This document shows, one piece after another, positions 1 through 9,706 of a stretch of 64,000 bases of DNA. How positions within the stretch are numbered: position 1 is the first letter of the stretch; each line of letters starts with the position of its first letter. A model generated the notes under the pieces. That model ran no database searches. It was given only the letters and a program-made list of their open reading frames with translations, and was not told the origin of the DNA. The position numbers and the translations under genes are program-made. This stretch comes from Shewanella woodyi ATCC 51908 (GTDB lineage: Bacteria; Pseudomonadota; Gammaproteobacteria; Enterobacterales; Shewanellaceae): assembly GCF_000019525.1 (NCBI RefSeq), contig NC_010506.1:1736001-1800000 (forward strand). The letters run 5' to 3'.

Positions 1-229
1 ATTTTACTGAGAAAAGTGTTTTCTATAATCGCTATCAAACTAACGGTTTAAGGGATTTTTCTAGATAAAACAGCTTTAAATATCAGCGACAGTCTGGATT
101 TGATGACCATGTGAGTCATGTTCATCATTAACTGTAGCTAATTTCATCTTTCAAATACTGTGATTGTGATCAAATGCGCTGTAGAATACCGCGCAACCCT
201 ACTATAAGTATTTACAGCTGGAGTAAGCA
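1..229 (+). promoter_or_regulatory. Upstream region of glyA
   Basis: This leader ends in a good Shine-Dalgarno (GGAG at about 221) before the glyA start. A CRP-like half-conserved site, TGTGA-N6-TCAAA, lies at 159-174. A short inverted repeat ATGAC-N7-GTCAT lies at 103-119. In enteric bacteria glyA is controlled by MetR and PurR, but I see no convincing match to either operator here. The 5' end of the region is cut by the window edge, so a promoter position cannot be fixed. Confidence 0.3.
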
Positions 230-1486
230 ATGCTGAAAAAAGATATGAATATCGCGGACTTTGATCCACAACTGTTTCAAGCGATTCAAGATGAGACTCG
301 TCGTCAAGAAGAGCACATCGAACTTATCGCTTCAGAAAATTACACCAGTCCACGTGTTCTGGAAGCTCAAGGTTCTCAGCTGACTAACAAGTACGCCGAA
401 GGCTACCCTGGTAAGCGTTACTACGGCGGTTGTGAGCATGTTGATATTGCTGAAGAGTTAGCGATTTCTCGTGCTAAAGAGCTGTTTGGTGCTACCTATG
501 CTAACGTTCAACCACACTCTGGTTCACAAGCAAACGCAGCTGTATTTATGGCGCTGCTTGAAGGCGGTGATACAGTACTAGGCATGAGCCTAGCTCATGG
601 TGGTCACCTGACTCACGGCTCACACGTTAGCTTCTCTGGTAAGCTTTATAACTCTGTTCAATATGGTATTGACGAAACAACAGGTAAGATCGATTACGCT
701 GAAGTTGAGCGTCTTGCTGTTGAGCATAAGCCAAAGATGATTATCGCAGGTTTCAGTGCTTACTCAGGTATCATTGATTGGGGCAAGTTCCGTGAGATTG
801 CAGACAAAGTAGGTGCTTACCTGTTTGTTGATATGGCTCACGTAGCGGGTCTAATCGCAGCGGGTATCTATCCAAATCCGCTTCCACATGCCCATGTTGT
901 GACAACCACAACTCATAAGACACTTGCAGGCCCTCGTGGTGGTCTAATTCTTTCTGCAATTGATGATGAAGCTATCTACAAGAAGCTGAACTCTGCCGTT
1001 TTCCCTGGTGGCCAAGGTGGTCCTTTAATGCATGTTATCGCTGCTAAAGCGGTTGCATTTAAAGAGGCGTTAGAGCCTGAGTTCACCGCTTACCAAGAGC
1101 AGGTTGTAGTTAATGCGCAGGCGATGGCTAAAACCTTTATCGAACGTGGCTATGATGTTGTGTCGGGCGGTACAGATAACCATCTGTTCTTGCTTGATTT
1201 AATCAGCAAAGATATCACAGGTAAAGATGCTGATGCAGCGCTAGGTCTTGCTAACATTACTGTTAACAAAAACTCAGTACCAAACGATCCGCGCTCACCA
1301 TTTGTGACCTCAGGTCTGCGTATCGGTTCTCCAGCAATCACTCGCCGTGGCTTTAAAGAAGCGCAAGCGGTTGAACTGACTAATTGGATGTGTGATGTGC
1401 TAGATGACATTACTAACGAAGGAACAATTGAGCGTGTTAAGAACCAGGTTCTTGAATTGTGCGCTAAGTTCCCTGTTTACGGTTAA
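230..1486 (+). CDS. glyA: Serine hydroxymethyltransferase
   Basis: Cytosolic PLP enzyme that interconverts serine plus tetrahydrofolate with glycine plus 5,10-methylene-tetrahydrofolate, the main supply of one-carbon units. The 418-residue length and the start [12 protein letters not shown] match the enterobacterial enzyme almost residue for residue. The PLP lysine sits in [14 protein letters not shown] at about residue 230, and the substrate-binding segment [16 protein letters not shown] is near the N-terminus. The start is supported by GGAG eight to nine bases upstream. It is a single-gene unit followed by a strong terminator at 1516-1541. In many gammaproteobacteria glyA stands directly before nrdR, as here. 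The identification is very secure. Confidence 0.98.
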   Translation: MLKKDMNIADFDPQLFQAIQDETRRQEEHIELIASENYTSPRVLEAQGSQLTNKYAEGYPGKRYYGGCEHVDIAEELAISRAKELFGATYANVQPHSGSQANAAVFMALLEGGDTVLGMSLAHGGHLTHGSHVSFSGKLYNSVQYGIDETTGKIDYAEVERLAVEHKPKMIIAGFSAYSGIIDWGKFREIADKVGAYLFVDMAHVAGLIAAGIYPNPLPHAHVVTTTTHKTLAGPRGGLILSAIDDEAIYKKLNSAVFPGGQGGPLMHVIAAKAVAFKEALEPEFTAYQEQVVVNAQAMAKTFIERGYDVVSGGTDNHLFLLDLISKDITGKDADAALGLANITVNKNSVPNDPRSPFVTSGLRIGSPAITRRGFKEAQAVELTNWMCDVLDDITNEGTIERVKNQVLELCAKFPVYG

Positions 1487-1515
1487 CCTTAAGGGTTAAA
1501 TCAGGTAAACTTCGG

Positions 1516-1541
1516 TGGCCGCTTTTATAGCGGCCATTTTT
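1516..1541 (+). terminator. Rho-independent terminator after glyA
   Basis: Perfect 7-bp GC-rich stem, TGGCCGC (1516-1522) with GCGGCCA (1530-1536), a 7-base loop and a T-run. It separates glyA from the nrdR-rib operon. Confidence 0.9.
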
Positions 1542-1635
1542 GTATCTGACGATTGTGATTGAGTCTTGGCTGACTTACCTTTAGAGTTTAGACTCTAACC
1601 GATCGTTTTTATTCTATTTTTCCGCTGGAGGCTCA

Positions 1636-2085
1636 ATGCATTGTCCATTTTGCAGCGCAACTGATACTAAGGTGATCGATTCCCGTTTGGTGGCCGATGG
1701 TCATCAAGTCAGACGTCGTCGCGAGTGTGCTGAGTGTCATGAAAGATTTACTACCTTTGAAGGCGCTGAACTCGTTATGCCTCGGGTGGTAAAACAAGAT
1801 GGTAGTCGTCAGCCTTTCGATGAAGAGAAGTTACGTGGCGGCATGCTTAGGGCTGTCGAGAAGCGTCCGGTTTCGATGGATCAAATCGAACAAGCTTTGA
1901 CTAAAATTAAGTCAACGCTGCGTGGAACCGGAGAGCGAGAGATCAAGTCAGAGATGATAGGTAACTTGATGATGGAGCAGTTGGTGAATCTCGATAAGGT
2001 TGCCTATATCCGTTTTGCCTCTGTCTATCGTGCTTTTGAAGATGTTTCAGAGTTTGGCGATGCGATCGCTAAACTACAGAAATAG
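1636..2085 (+). CDS. nrdR: Transcriptional repressor NrdR
   Basis: Represses ribonucleotide reductase operons by binding NrdR boxes when loaded with dATP/ATP. The 149-residue protein begins with a zinc ribbon with cysteines at 3, 6, 31 and 34 (HCPFC and ECAEC), followed by basic DNA-binding residues (VRRRREC) and an ATP-cone domain over roughly residues 49-139. The start is preceded by GGAGG seven bases upstream. It is the first gene of the riboflavin operon, with ribD starting 23 bases after its stop, the usual arrangement in gammaproteobacteria. No NrdR box was noticed in this window, so the targets lie elsewhere. Confidence 0.97.
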   Translation: MHCPFCSATDTKVIDSRLVADGHQVRRRRECAECHERFTTFEGAELVMPRVVKQDGSRQPFDEEKLRGGMLRAVEKRPVSMDQIEQALTKIKSTLRGTGEREIKSEMIGNLMMEQLVNLDKVAYIRFASVYRAFEDVSEFGDAIAKLQK

Positions 2086-2108
2086 CAGGCTCAATTGAAG
2101 GTTACTCC

Positions 2109-3248
2109 ATGAACTGGTCTGTAGAAGATATTGAGATGATGAGCCGCGCCATCAAACTGGCGCGCCAAGGTTTATATACCACGCAGCCAAACCCGTGTGT
2201 GGGTTGTGTGGTCACCAAAGATGGACAGATCCTCGGCGAAGGTTTCCATATCAAAGCGGGTGGCCCCCATGCTGAAGTGCATGCTCTGGCAATGGCAAAT
2301 AGTGATTCCAATTTAGGGGCCAAAGGCGCAACAGCCTATGTTACCCTTGAGCCATGCAGCCATTATGGTCGTACACCACCCTGTGCTGAAGCCCTTATTC
2401 ACAATAAGCTTGCTCGCGTTGTCGTTGCAGTTGAAGATCCCAATCCTCAGGTCTGTGGACGTGGTATTGCCATGCTCAGGGATGCTGGTATTCAAGTTGA
2501 TGTTGGTTTACTTCAAGATGAAGCCTATAAGATCAATCCCGGCTTTATGAAGCGTATGGAGACTGGTCTACCTTGGGTGACGGTTAAACTGGCTTCGAGC
2601 TTAGATGGCAAAACGGCATTAGCCAATGGCGCTTCAAAATGGATCACAGGTCCAGAGGCTCGCCGTGATGTACAAAGACTTCGTGCCCGTCACTGCGCCT
2701 TGGTGACAGGTGTTGAGACCATCTTGGCTGATAATCCATCACTTAATGTTCGCCATAGCGAGTTGGGTTCATTAGCCGATAGGCATAGCGAAAGCGATCT
2801 ACATCAACCACTTCGCGTCGTATTAGATAGCCGTGCTCGGGTGACATCAGACTTAGCCCTATTTGCGATTGAGTCGCCCATTCTTCTGGTCTCTTGTGAT
2901 GATTATCCAGCTATAGAGCAGCAAAGCTGGCCGTCACATGTTAAGCAGGTAAAGTTGAACTGTGATGAGTCTGGGCGTGTGGATCTCAATGAGCTGTTTA
3001 AATATTTAGGAAAGCAGTGTAACTCAGTGCTTATTGAAGCGGGGGCAACTTTGGCAGGGAGTGTTATTGCCAAGGGCCATGGTGATGAGTTGGTGCTTTA
3101 TCAGGCGCTGAAAATGTTAGGTTCAAGTGGACGTAATCTAATCACACTTCCTGAGTATACAGCCATGTCACAGATACCGGCTATCAAGCTTGTCGATGAA
3201 CGTAAAGTCGGGGCTGATACCCGCTTAACTTTAGATATAAGGTCATAA
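2109..3248 (+). CDS. ribD: Bifunctional riboflavin deaminase/reductase RibD
   Basis: Second and third steps of riboflavin synthesis: deamination of the pyrimidine made from GTP, then NADPH reduction of its ribosyl side chain. The N-terminal cytidine-deaminase-like domain has the zinc site H54-A-E56 and the paired cysteines of PCSHYGRTPPC (C83, C92). The C-terminal reductase domain begins near residue 150 with TVKLASSLDGKTA and contains the usual WITGPEARRDVQRLRA segment. Length 379 is close to the E. coli protein (367). It lies between nrdR and ribE with only three bases to ribE, so co-transcription is expected. Confidence 0.97.
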   Translation: MNWSVEDIEMMSRAIKLARQGLYTTQPNPCVGCVVTKDGQILGEGFHIKAGGPHAEVHALAMANSDSNLGAKGATAYVTLEPCSHYGRTPPCAEALIHNKLARVVVAVEDPNPQVCGRGIAMLRDAGIQVDVGLLQDEAYKINPGFMKRMETGLPWVTVKLASSLDGKTALANGASKWITGPEARRDVQRLRARHCALVTGVETILADNPSLNVRHSELGSLADRHSESDLHQPLRVVLDSRARVTSDLALFAIESPILLVSCDDYPAIEQQSWPSHVKQVKLNCDESGRVDLNELFKYLGKQCNSVLIEAGATLAGSVIAKGHGDELVLYQALKMLGSSGRNLITLPEYTAMSQIPAIKLVDERKVGADTRLTLDIRS

Positions 3249-3251
3249 TTC

Positions 3252-3914
3252 ATGTTTACCGGGATCATTGAATCAGTAGGTACACTGCGCAAAATTGAAC
3301 GTCGTGGTGATGATATTCGCCTTACCGTAGCCAGTGGAAAGTTAGACTTAGGTGATGTTCGCCTCGGTGACAGTATTGCCACTAATGGCGTGTGTCTGAC
3401 CGTTGTTGAGTGCATGAGTGATGGCTATGTGGCCGACATCTCAGCTGAAACGGTGAGTTTAACTGGTTTTGCTCACTATCAAGTTGGACGAAAGGTTAAC
3501 CTTGAGAAAGCGGTAACGCCAACGACTCGTCTTGGTGGACATATGGTCAGCGGTCATGTCGATGGTATCGCATCGGTTGATGACAGACAGCTTCGCGGTA
3601 AAGCGATTGAGTTCTGGTTAACCGCGCCAGCCGAGTTAGCTAGGTATATCGCTCATAAAGGCTCTATCACTATCGATGGGGTCAGTTTGACCGTCAATGA
3701 AGTACAAGATAACCGCTTTAGATTGACCATAGTGCCCCATACTGCTGGTGAAACCACCTTAGTGGATATGAAGGCCGGTGATACGGTAAACCTTGAGGTT
3801 GATCTTATTGCCCGTCATCTGGAGCGTTTAATGAGTTATGCCGGCGATAAAGCACAAACACCTGAGTCGAACGTGACCATGGATCTGCTCGCTCGTTCAG
3901 GTTTTTTACGCTAG
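3252..3914 (+). CDS. ribE: Riboflavin synthase alpha subunit
   Basis: Dismutates two molecules of 6,7-dimethyl-8-ribityllumazine into riboflavin and the pyrimidine precursor. Called ribC in E. coli and ribE in most other bacteria. The protein starts with the invariant MFTGIIE and contains two lumazine-binding barrels in tandem (about 1-95 and 96-200), seen as the repeated patterns SIATNGVCLTV and SITIDGVSLTV. Length 220 is typical. It sits three bases after ribD and 71 bases before ribBX. No FMN riboswitch was recognised in that short gap. Confidence 0.96.
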   Translation: MFTGIIESVGTLRKIERRGDDIRLTVASGKLDLGDVRLGDSIATNGVCLTVVECMSDGYVADISAETVSLTGFAHYQVGRKVNLEKAVTPTTRLGGHMVSGHVDGIASVDDRQLRGKAIEFWLTAPAELARYIAHKGSITIDGVSLTVNEVQDNRFRLTIVPHTAGETTLVDMKAGDTVNLEVDLIARHLERLMSYAGDKAQTPESNVTMDLLARSGFLR

Positions 3915-3985
3915 AAGATGGCGGTAAACTTAATACCGATTTACTTTAGTAAAATTACATTAGAATTAAACATTAAGGCCTTACA

Positions 3986-5089
3986 ATGTCGTTACACAGT
4001 ATAGAAGAGATCATCGAAGATATTCGCCTCGGTAAAATGGTTATCTTGATGGACGATGAAGATAGAGAGAATGAAGGCGATCTGATCATGGCGGCAGATA
4101 TGGTTACCGCTGAAGCGATTAACTTTATGGCCAAGTTTGGTCGTGGTTTAATTTGTCAGACCTTAACTCAGGCGCGCTGTCAGCAGTTAAACCTGCCCTT
4201 GATGGTGAGTGACAATAATGCGCAGTTCTCTACCAATTTCACGGTTTCTATTGAAGCCGCAGAGGGGGTAACCACTGGTATTTCGGCGCAAGATCGCGCT
4301 GTGACAGTACTTGCGGCAGTAGGTAAAGATGCCAAGCCAAGTGATATTGTTCAGCCAGGTCACATCTTTCCATTAATGGCGAAAGAGGGCGGGGTACTTA
4401 TCCGCGCAGGTCACACTGAAGCGGGTTGTGATTTAGCCCGTCTTGCTGGTTTTGAAGCCTCGTCGGTTATCGTTGAGATCCTCAATGATGATGGCACAAT
4501 GGCTCGTCGTCCTGATCTGGAGATCTTCGCTAAAGAGCATGGTCTTAAGATGGGCACGATTGCAGACCTTATTGAGTATCGTAATACCAAAGAGACCAAT
4601 GTGGTTCGTGAAGCTCAATGTAAGTTGCCAACCCGTTTTGGTGAGTTCGATATGTTGACCTTCAGAGACACTATCGATAACCAACTTCACTATGTATTGA
4701 TTAAAGGCGAAGTGAAAGAGGATGGCTTAGTTCGAGTACATCTGCAAAACACCTTTAATGATCTACTTCACTCTGAGCGTGATCAAGAGCGCAGCTGGCC
4801 ACTTGAGAAGGCGATGAAACGTATTGCTGATGAAGGTGGTGTACTAGTACTTCTTGGTCACCAAGAGCACAGCAGTGATATTCTAGCCAAAGTGAAAGCC
4901 TTTGAACTTGAAGATAAAGGTCAAGCGGTTGCGGCGGCTAAGTGGAAAGGAACCTCTAGCCAAGTGGGTGTGGGTTCTCAAATTTTAGCGAGTGTGGGCG
5001 TGACTAAGATGCGTCTGTTGAGCTCACCGAAGCGCTACCACTCTCTTTCAGGTTTCGGTTTAGAAGTGACAGAGTACATTTCTGAATAG
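3986..5089 (+). CDS. ribBX: RibBX: DHBP synthase with degenerate GTP cyclohydrolase II-like domain
   Basis: The N-terminal half (to about residue 200) is an intact 3,4-dihydroxy-2-butanone 4-phosphate synthase that supplies the four-carbon unit of riboflavin; the acidic loop [10 protein letters not shown] and the RAGHTEAG segment are present. The C-terminal half aligns with RibA by position but lacks the zinc-binding cysteine cluster: where RibA has a HSEC...CDCG pattern this protein has [10 protein letters not shown], and the later RQEGRGIG motif reads GHQEHSSD. It should therefore not make the GTP cyclohydrolase II reaction. This layout is the RibBX variant known from proteobacteria; automatic pipelines often label it ribBA. 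A real ribA must lie elsewhere. It is in the rib operon, 109 bases before ribH. Confidence 0.9.
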   Translation: MSLHSIEEIIEDIRLGKMVILMDDEDRENEGDLIMAADMVTAEAINFMAKFGRGLICQTLTQARCQQLNLPLMVSDNNAQFSTNFTVSIEAAEGVTTGISAQDRAVTVLAAVGKDAKPSDIVQPGHIFPLMAKEGGVLIRAGHTEAGCDLARLAGFEASSVIVEILNDDGTMARRPDLEIFAKEHGLKMGTIADLIEYRNTKETNVVREAQCKLPTRFGEFDMLTFRDTIDNQLHYVLIKGEVKEDGLVRVHLQNTFNDLLHSERDQERSWPLEKAMKRIADEGGVLVLLGHQEHSSDILAKVKAFELEDKGQAVAAAKWKGTSSQVGVGSQILASVGVTKMRLLSSPKRYHSLSGFGLEVTEYISE

Positions 5090-5198
5090 AATTATATAAA
5101 TTTATAAATAATTGCATGGGGAACCAGCGGCAGGCTGTGCTATCATACTGCCTCTTCCGTGCCCGTGCCGGTAAAATTAGCTAATTTAGGTAAGATAA

Positions 5199-5681
5199 AT
5201 GAACGTAGTTCAAGGTAATATCGAGTCGAAAAATGCAAAGGTTGCTATCGTAGTATCACGTTTTAACAGCTTTGTTGTTGAAAGTTTACTTGAAGGTGCG
5301 GTCGATACACTGAAACGCTTTGGTCAGGTTGCTGATGAGAACATCACAGTAATACGTGTACCTGGAGCGGTAGAGTTACCCTTGGCTGCACGTCGTGTTG
5401 CTGCTAGCGGTAAATTTGATGGCATAATTGCACTAGGTGCAGTTATCCGTGGCGGTACGCCACACTTTGATTTTGTTGCAGGTGAATGTAACAAAGGTCT
5501 AGCTCAGGTTGCACTTGAGTTCGATCTTCCTGTTTCATTTGGCGTTTTGACTACCGATACCATAGAGCAAGCGATTGAACGCTCAGGTACTAAAGCGGGT
5601 AACAAGGGCGGTGAAGCTGCACTTGGTCTGCTTGAAATGGTCAACGTGCTGCAAGAACTAGAACAGCAGTTGCAAGATTAG
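5199..5681 (+). CDS. ribH: 6,7-dimethyl-8-ribityllumazine synthase
   Basis: Condenses the ribityl pyrimidine with DHBP to give the direct precursor of riboflavin; forms hollow icosahedral or decameric assemblies. The 160-residue protein has the family segments [29 protein letters not shown], and [17 protein letters not shown] with the catalytic histidine in TPHFD. A separate promoter in the 109-base gap before it is possible but not clear. Eight bases separate it from nusB. Secure. Confidence 0.97.
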
Positions 5682-5689
5682 GAATAGAG

Positions 5690-6094
5690 ATGAAGCCTTC
5701 TGAGCGCCGCAAGGCCCGCCGTTTAGCCGTTCAAGCCATTTACTCTTGGCAGTTAAGTGGAAATAACATTGCTGATGTTGAGCATGAGTTTCTAACTGAG
5801 CAGAAGATTGATGGTATCGATGTAACTTACTTCCGTGAGCTACTATCGGGAACAGCGACAAAACAGGCTCAAATAGACGAGTTGATCACACCTCATATTG
5901 AGCGTCCTTATGATGAGGTCTCTCCTATAGAGAAAGCTGTGTTAAGACTGGCAACTTATGAGCTTACATTCCGTAAGGATGTACCTTATAAAGTGGCAAT
6001 TAATGAGGCTATCGAACTAGCGAAAGCGTTCGGTGCCGAAGATGGCCATAAGTTCGTAAATGGTATTCTCGACAAGATTGTAGGTCGTAAGTAA
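5690..6094 (+). CDS. nusB: Transcription antitermination factor NusB
   Basis: Binds boxA RNA with NusE (S10) in ribosomal RNA antitermination complexes. All-helical protein of 134 residues with the N-terminal arginine-rich [18 protein letters not shown] and the C-terminal signature [30 protein letters not shown]. The coupling ribH-nusB is one of the most conserved gene pairs in proteobacteria. It is followed by a strong terminator, so the rib operon probably ends here. Confidence 0.97.
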   Translation: MKPSERRKARRLAVQAIYSWQLSGNNIADVEHEFLTEQKIDGIDVTYFRELLSGTATKQAQIDELITPHIERPYDEVSPIEKAVLRLATYELTFRKDVPYKVAINEAIELAKAFGAEDGHKFVNGILDKIVGRK

Positions 6095-6103
6095 TACAAC
6101 AGG

Positions 6104-6129
6104 CGGCATCTTTGGATGCCGTTTTTTTT
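6104..6129 (+). terminator. Rho-independent terminator after nusB
   Basis: Stem CGGCATC (6104-6110) pairs with GATGCCG (6115-6121) across a four-base loop, followed by a run of eight T residues. It marks the end of the nrdR-rib-nusB transcript. Confidence 0.92.
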
Positions 6130-6227
6130 GTCTTTCTTCCTCTATTTCAGTACTCAGGTAGCAGCAAATTTCATCTATACTTGGTCTTATTTTAGCTTTA
6201 TTATCCAGCTAACGAGAGCTTATTCCT

Positions 6228-7187
6228 GTGAAAGAATTTCAATTAATCGAACACTTTTTTGCCAAGCAAGCTCAGTCACGCCGTGACGTTGAGCTAGGTA
6301 TTGGTGACGACTGTGCTTTAGTGACACCCGCACTCAATAAATCCATCGCAATCTCCTGTGACACCTTAGTCGAGAATGTTCACTTCTATCCCGATATTCC
6401 TCCAAAAGCCTTAGGTTATAAATCACTGGCGGTTAATCTGTCTGATCTTGCTTCTATGGGCGCAGAGCCTGCTTGGATGACGTTAGCGCTGACATTGCCA
6501 GAAGTGGATGAGCAGTGGTTAACCAGTTACAGTGCTGGTCTATTTGAAGCTGCTGAGTATTACAATATTGCCCTTGTTGGCGGTGACACAACTCTTGGGC
6601 CGCGCTCCATCACAATTACAGTTAATGGGCAGGTACAAGCGGGCACAGGTTTAACACGAAGTGGTGCCAGAATTGGTGATTGGATCTACGTCACTGGCAC
6701 GCTAGGCGATTCGGCTTTGGGGCTAGATCTTATTCGTGGTAACAGGGCGTCGAGTCCTGAAGATGCAGATTTTTTGATTAATCGTCACTACTACCCAACG
6801 CCACGAGTACTTGCAGGTCAAGCCCTTCGTACGCTGGCTTCAAGTGCTATCGATCTTTCCGATGGGTTACTGAGCGATATTCAGCATCTACTAAAACAGT
6901 CTGGTATTGGAGCCACTATCGATGTGGATCTCTTGCCACTGTCTGCTTCTCTTAAAAACTCTGTAACAGAGGAGGAAGCACTGAGTTATGCATTAACGGG
7001 GGGGGAAGATTATGAGCTGCTCTTTAGTGTTCCAGAAGCACAAAAAGGGGCACTTGAAATAGCTCTCGCAAATACCGGTGTTTCATTTGCTCAGATAGGC
7101 CAGATAAGCACAGGTGATAAGTTGAAACTACTTCGTGATGGTCAGCCTTACACCCCTATTAATATTGGATTTGAACATTTTTCCTGA
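6228..7187 (+). CDS. thiL: Thiamine-monophosphate kinase
   Basis: ATP-dependent phosphorylation of thiamine monophosphate to the active cofactor thiamine diphosphate. Belongs to the PurM/AIR-synthetase fold. The N-terminal LGIGDDCALV, the DTLVENVHF segment, SLAVNLSDLASMGAEP and the GGDTTLGP motif are all there; length 319 is normal. The start is GTG. The stop overlaps the start of pgpA by one base (TGATG), so the two are translationally coupled. The pair stands behind nusB in many gammaproteobacteria. Confidence 0.96.
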   Translation: MKEFQLIEHFFAKQAQSRRDVELGIGDDCALVTPALNKSIAISCDTLVENVHFYPDIPPKALGYKSLAVNLSDLASMGAEPAWMTLALTLPEVDEQWLTSYSAGLFEAAEYYNIALVGGDTTLGPRSITITVNGQVQAGTGLTRSGARIGDWIYVTGTLGDSALGLDLIRGNRASSPEDADFLINRHYYPTPRVLAGQALRTLASSAIDLSDGLLSDIQHLLKQSGIGATIDVDLLPLSASLKNSVTEEEALSYALTGGEDYELLFSVPEAQKGALEIALANTGVSFAQIGQISTGDKLKLLRDGQPYTPINIGFEHFS

Positions 7188-7681
7188 TGAACTTTCTTTC
7201 TAAAGATGAAGCCCTTAGTCGCTTATCCCTGACTAATCCTATCCATTTCTTAGCCTTAGGCTTTGGCTCTGGCATGATGGCAAAGGCTCCTGGCACCTTT
7301 GGTACCTTGGCGGCTATTCCTCTCTATCTATTAATGGCTCCACTAAGTATTCAGTGGTACTTAGGCTTAACTCTGCTAAGTGTGATTGCCGGTTTCTATA
7401 TCTGTGATAAAGCCGCTAAAGATATGGGAGTGCACGATCACGGTGCCATCGTATGGGATGAAGTAGCGGGTTTGCTGATCACTATGATTGCAGCTCCTGC
7501 CGGTTGGCTTTGGTTAGTTATCGGTTTTGCCCTGTTCCGCTTTTTTGACATTATTAAGCCATGGCCGATCCGTTGGCTGGATGCCAAGGTCAAAGGTGGG
7601 TTTGGGATCATGATAGATGATGTGCTTGCTGGCATCTTCTCCTTAGCTTGTTTACAGGGATTAGCTTACTTTTTTGCTTAA
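7187..7681 (+). CDS. pgpA: Phosphatidylglycerophosphatase A
   Basis: Inner-membrane phosphatase that makes phosphatidylglycerol from phosphatidylglycerol phosphate. The 164-residue protein has the family opening NPIHFLALGFGSGMMAKAPGTFGTLAAIP, the acidic motif HDHGAIVWDEVAG and the C-terminal GIMIDDVLAG, with about four hydrophobic segments. It overlaps thiL by one base. The terminator at 7707-7733 follows. Confidence 0.96.
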   Translation: MNFLSKDEALSRLSLTNPIHFLALGFGSGMMAKAPGTFGTLAAIPLYLLMAPLSIQWYLGLTLLSVIAGFYICDKAAKDMGVHDHGAIVWDEVAGLLITMIAAPAGWLWLVIGFALFRFFDIIKPWPIRWLDAKVKGGFGIMIDDVLAGIFSLACLQGLAYFFA

Positions 7682-7706
7682 TGCCTTAAAAGCTGCTGTA
7701 CTTTTT

Positions 7707-7733
7707 AGGGCCCTATAGAGGGCCCTTTATTTA
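7707..7733 (+). terminator. Rho-independent terminator after pgpA
   Basis: Stem AGGGCCC (7707-7713) with GGGCCCT (7720-7726), six-base loop, followed by a T-rich tail. Confidence 0.88.
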
Positions 7734-8141
7734 TACTTACTGATATTAGTACTATTCGTTTTCTCTCTTCCCCTCTTCCGCTTTAGTGCCTTTTTTGCTA
7801 TTTATTTCACTTGTTCATTTTTTTTGCAATTATGTTAAAATATTTATCGCCCAGTTGATTTAACTGGTTTTTACTGTCTTTTTGGTTTTATGCTCTAAAT
7901 CTTGGGTTGGGGAGGTGGCACTTTTCAGTTGTTATGTTGATTTTGGCTCGTCTTAACAAATTATCTTGTGTTGGTTTGGCTGCGAGGCTCGCAAAGTTAG
8001 GTGAGTTTATCGCTATTTTCCGAAGTATGTAGTTGGCTGGTTTTACCATTGGTATCAATAGCGAAACTATTTTCTACGCAAGTAGTCCGCATCTGTGAAC
8101 AGCAGAATGTGAAAATAACAATAAATTAAAATGGTTATATA
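7734..8141 (+). other. Non-coding stretch before the coiled-coil membrane gene
   Basis: No coding sequence or RNA gene was recognised. A second terminator-like hairpin is visible: CCAGTT (7851-7856) pairs with AACTGG (7862-7867), followed by five T residues at 7868-7872. The rest is a GT-rich stretch of unclear role that should contain the promoter of the gene at 8142. No clear Shine-Dalgarno is seen before that start. Confidence 0.4.
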
Positions 8142-9635
8142 ATGTATTACGACAGAGAAAATGTGCATTTTTACTCCCGCTTTTTAATCCGTTTAGCTTG
8201 GACTGTGGAAGTTATCGCAGTATTAATTGGCTTTACGATCTCAATTTTAATGGCTGTTTCAGCTTTTAAATCTATCTCTAACTTTGAAAATACAGATCTG
8301 ATTGATAGTACCTCATCCATTGTTGTTGCAGGGTTACCTTTCCTGCTGGTTGCTGTGGTTGAGCTATGTAAAATCCCCCTCGTTTTTACCTTTATGAATG
8401 TGAAAAGCGTGCTTTGGCGCTCTATTTTTCTCTTCTTTGTGTTTTTTCTGAGTTTGATCACCTTTGAAACCATGTTGAATGGTTTTGAGCGTAACTTCTC
8501 AAACCTCAGTCGAGCCATCGACAATAGAAAAAATGAGATAGTGAATGTTGATACTCAAATAGAGCTGATTGAAAAGCGTAGGGATCATGTGCAGAAGTTT
8601 ACTGAGGAGGAGCTGAATGCTGAGTTAGCTGCTCAAACAGAGCTTCTTGATACTGAACTTTCAGAAAACCTTTTTCAAGTTGAATTGGCTAAAAATAAGC
8701 AGTTAGCTTCAATCGATCATGGCTTTGAAGCTGGCCTTAGACAAGAGATAGATCGCTTGATGGCCATACGTGATGGTTACTATCGAGACTGGACTAAAGA
8801 GAAAGGCGTCATTGAAGATAGGTTTACCGCCACGATTGTTGGTAATGTGACTGGCAGTAAGGATGAGCGTACTCGCTTATTGGCTGAGTTAAATGCATTG
8901 AAAGCTGAGATGAAATCTGAAATGGACGATTCTAACTTCTTTACCGAAGCGGCTGTTGAGAAGAAGTATCGTGCACTTATCAGTGAAAAGGAGCGTCAAC
9001 TAGGCACGATCACAACGGGCTATTTAGGTGGAAGCGCTCTTGAGAAACAGTCTCTTATGGAGAACCAACTTCGTCAGCAGATTGAGTTTGTGAACAGTAA
9101 ATACCAGCGCAGAGTCAATGATGTAAATGAGCGTATTGATGCGAAAAAGAAAGAGATTGGCGATCGTTATGCTAAAAATTCTCGGGTTAGAAACGCCATC
9201 ATTAACCGCGCTAAAAATGAGAAAAATAACTTCTTTAGTATGACAGAGACTGCGAAAGGTGAAGTGGCGCTCTATGAAGAGGGTAAGCGTATTGAGCTTG
9301 AGGATATCTCTCAACGTGTATTTAAATACGATGAACAGATCTTCGAGTTACGTAACGAGCAACGTTTGCTAAATACACAGATAAGTCACCTGATTAACCA
9401 AAACCAAGTCTATCGTCTAGCCATGTACGCTTATGGTAAAAAAGATGCCAGTGAGGTCGATCGTCATATGGTGGGTGTGGTGGCACTGTTCTGGTTTGGC
9501 TCATTAGCCTTAATTGCTGCAGTAACTGGTGTGATGTTAGCACTGGCAAGTTTTTATCTAAGACGCTTTGCGGTTGAGATGGATGAGAAGCAAAGAAAAC
9601 AGCCTCAACTGTTTGAGACTCCTGAAGATATTTAA
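8142..9635 (+). CDS. Unrecognised membrane protein with long coiled coil
   Basis: I do not recognise the family. The 497-residue protein has three N-terminal membrane segments (about 17-42, 59-84 and 88-112), then about 320 residues of charged heptad-like helix rich in Glu, Lys, Arg and Gln (about 118-440), and one C-terminal membrane segment (about 446-473) with a short charged tail. There is no signal peptide, no ATPase motif and no cysteine cluster. The layout suggests an inner-membrane protein whose helical domain spans a long distance or oligomerises, with both ends anchored. It stands alone between the pgpA terminator and a terminator at 9670-9705. The start has no evident ribosome-binding site, but the next in-frame ATG lies inside the first membrane segment. 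Confidence 0.75.
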   Translation: MYYDRENVHFYSRFLIRLAWTVEVIAVLIGFTISILMAVSAFKSISNFENTDLIDSTSSIVVAGLPFLLVAVVELCKIPLVFTFMNVKSVLWRSIFLFFVFFLSLITFETMLNGFERNFSNLSRAIDNRKNEIVNVDTQIELIEKRRDHVQKFTEEELNAELAAQTELLDTELSENLFQVELAKNKQLASIDHGFEAGLRQEIDRLMAIRDGYYRDWTKEKGVIEDRFTATIVGNVTGSKDERTRLLAELNALKAEMKSEMDDSNFFTEAAVEKKYRALISEKERQLGTITTGYLGGSALEKQSLMENQLRQQIEFVNSKYQRRVNDVNERIDAKKKEIGDRYAKNSRVRNAIINRAKNEKNNFFSMTETAKGEVALYEEGKRIELEDISQRVFKYDEQIFELRNEQRLLNTQISHLINQNQVYRLAMYAYGKKDASEVDRHMVGVVALFWFGSLALIAAVTGVMLALASFYLRRFAVEMDEKQRKQPQLFETPEDI

Positions 9636-9669
9636 TACTGATTGGTGTAATACTGCTTAATCGTGAGTT

Positions 9670-9705
9670 AAAAGAGCCAGAAGGTTAACCTCTGGCTCTT
9701 TTATT
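9670..9705 (+). terminator. Strong intrinsic terminator after the coiled-coil gene
   Basis: Perfect 12-bp stem, AAAAGAGCCAGA (9670-9681) with TCTGGCTCTTTT (9691-9702), nine-base loop and T-rich tail. The A-run on the left makes it usable on both strands. The MITE-like element begins two bases later. Confidence 0.92.
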
Positions 9706-9706
9706 T

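Noticed and set aside
3101..3415. 104-residue open frame on the - strand across the ribD/ribE junction
   Set aside because: It is antisense to two well-supported genes and shows no protein family.
3915..3985. FMN riboswitch before ribBX
   Set aside because: The gap has only 71 bases and none of the conserved RFN element blocks; it is too short for the roughly 140-base structure.
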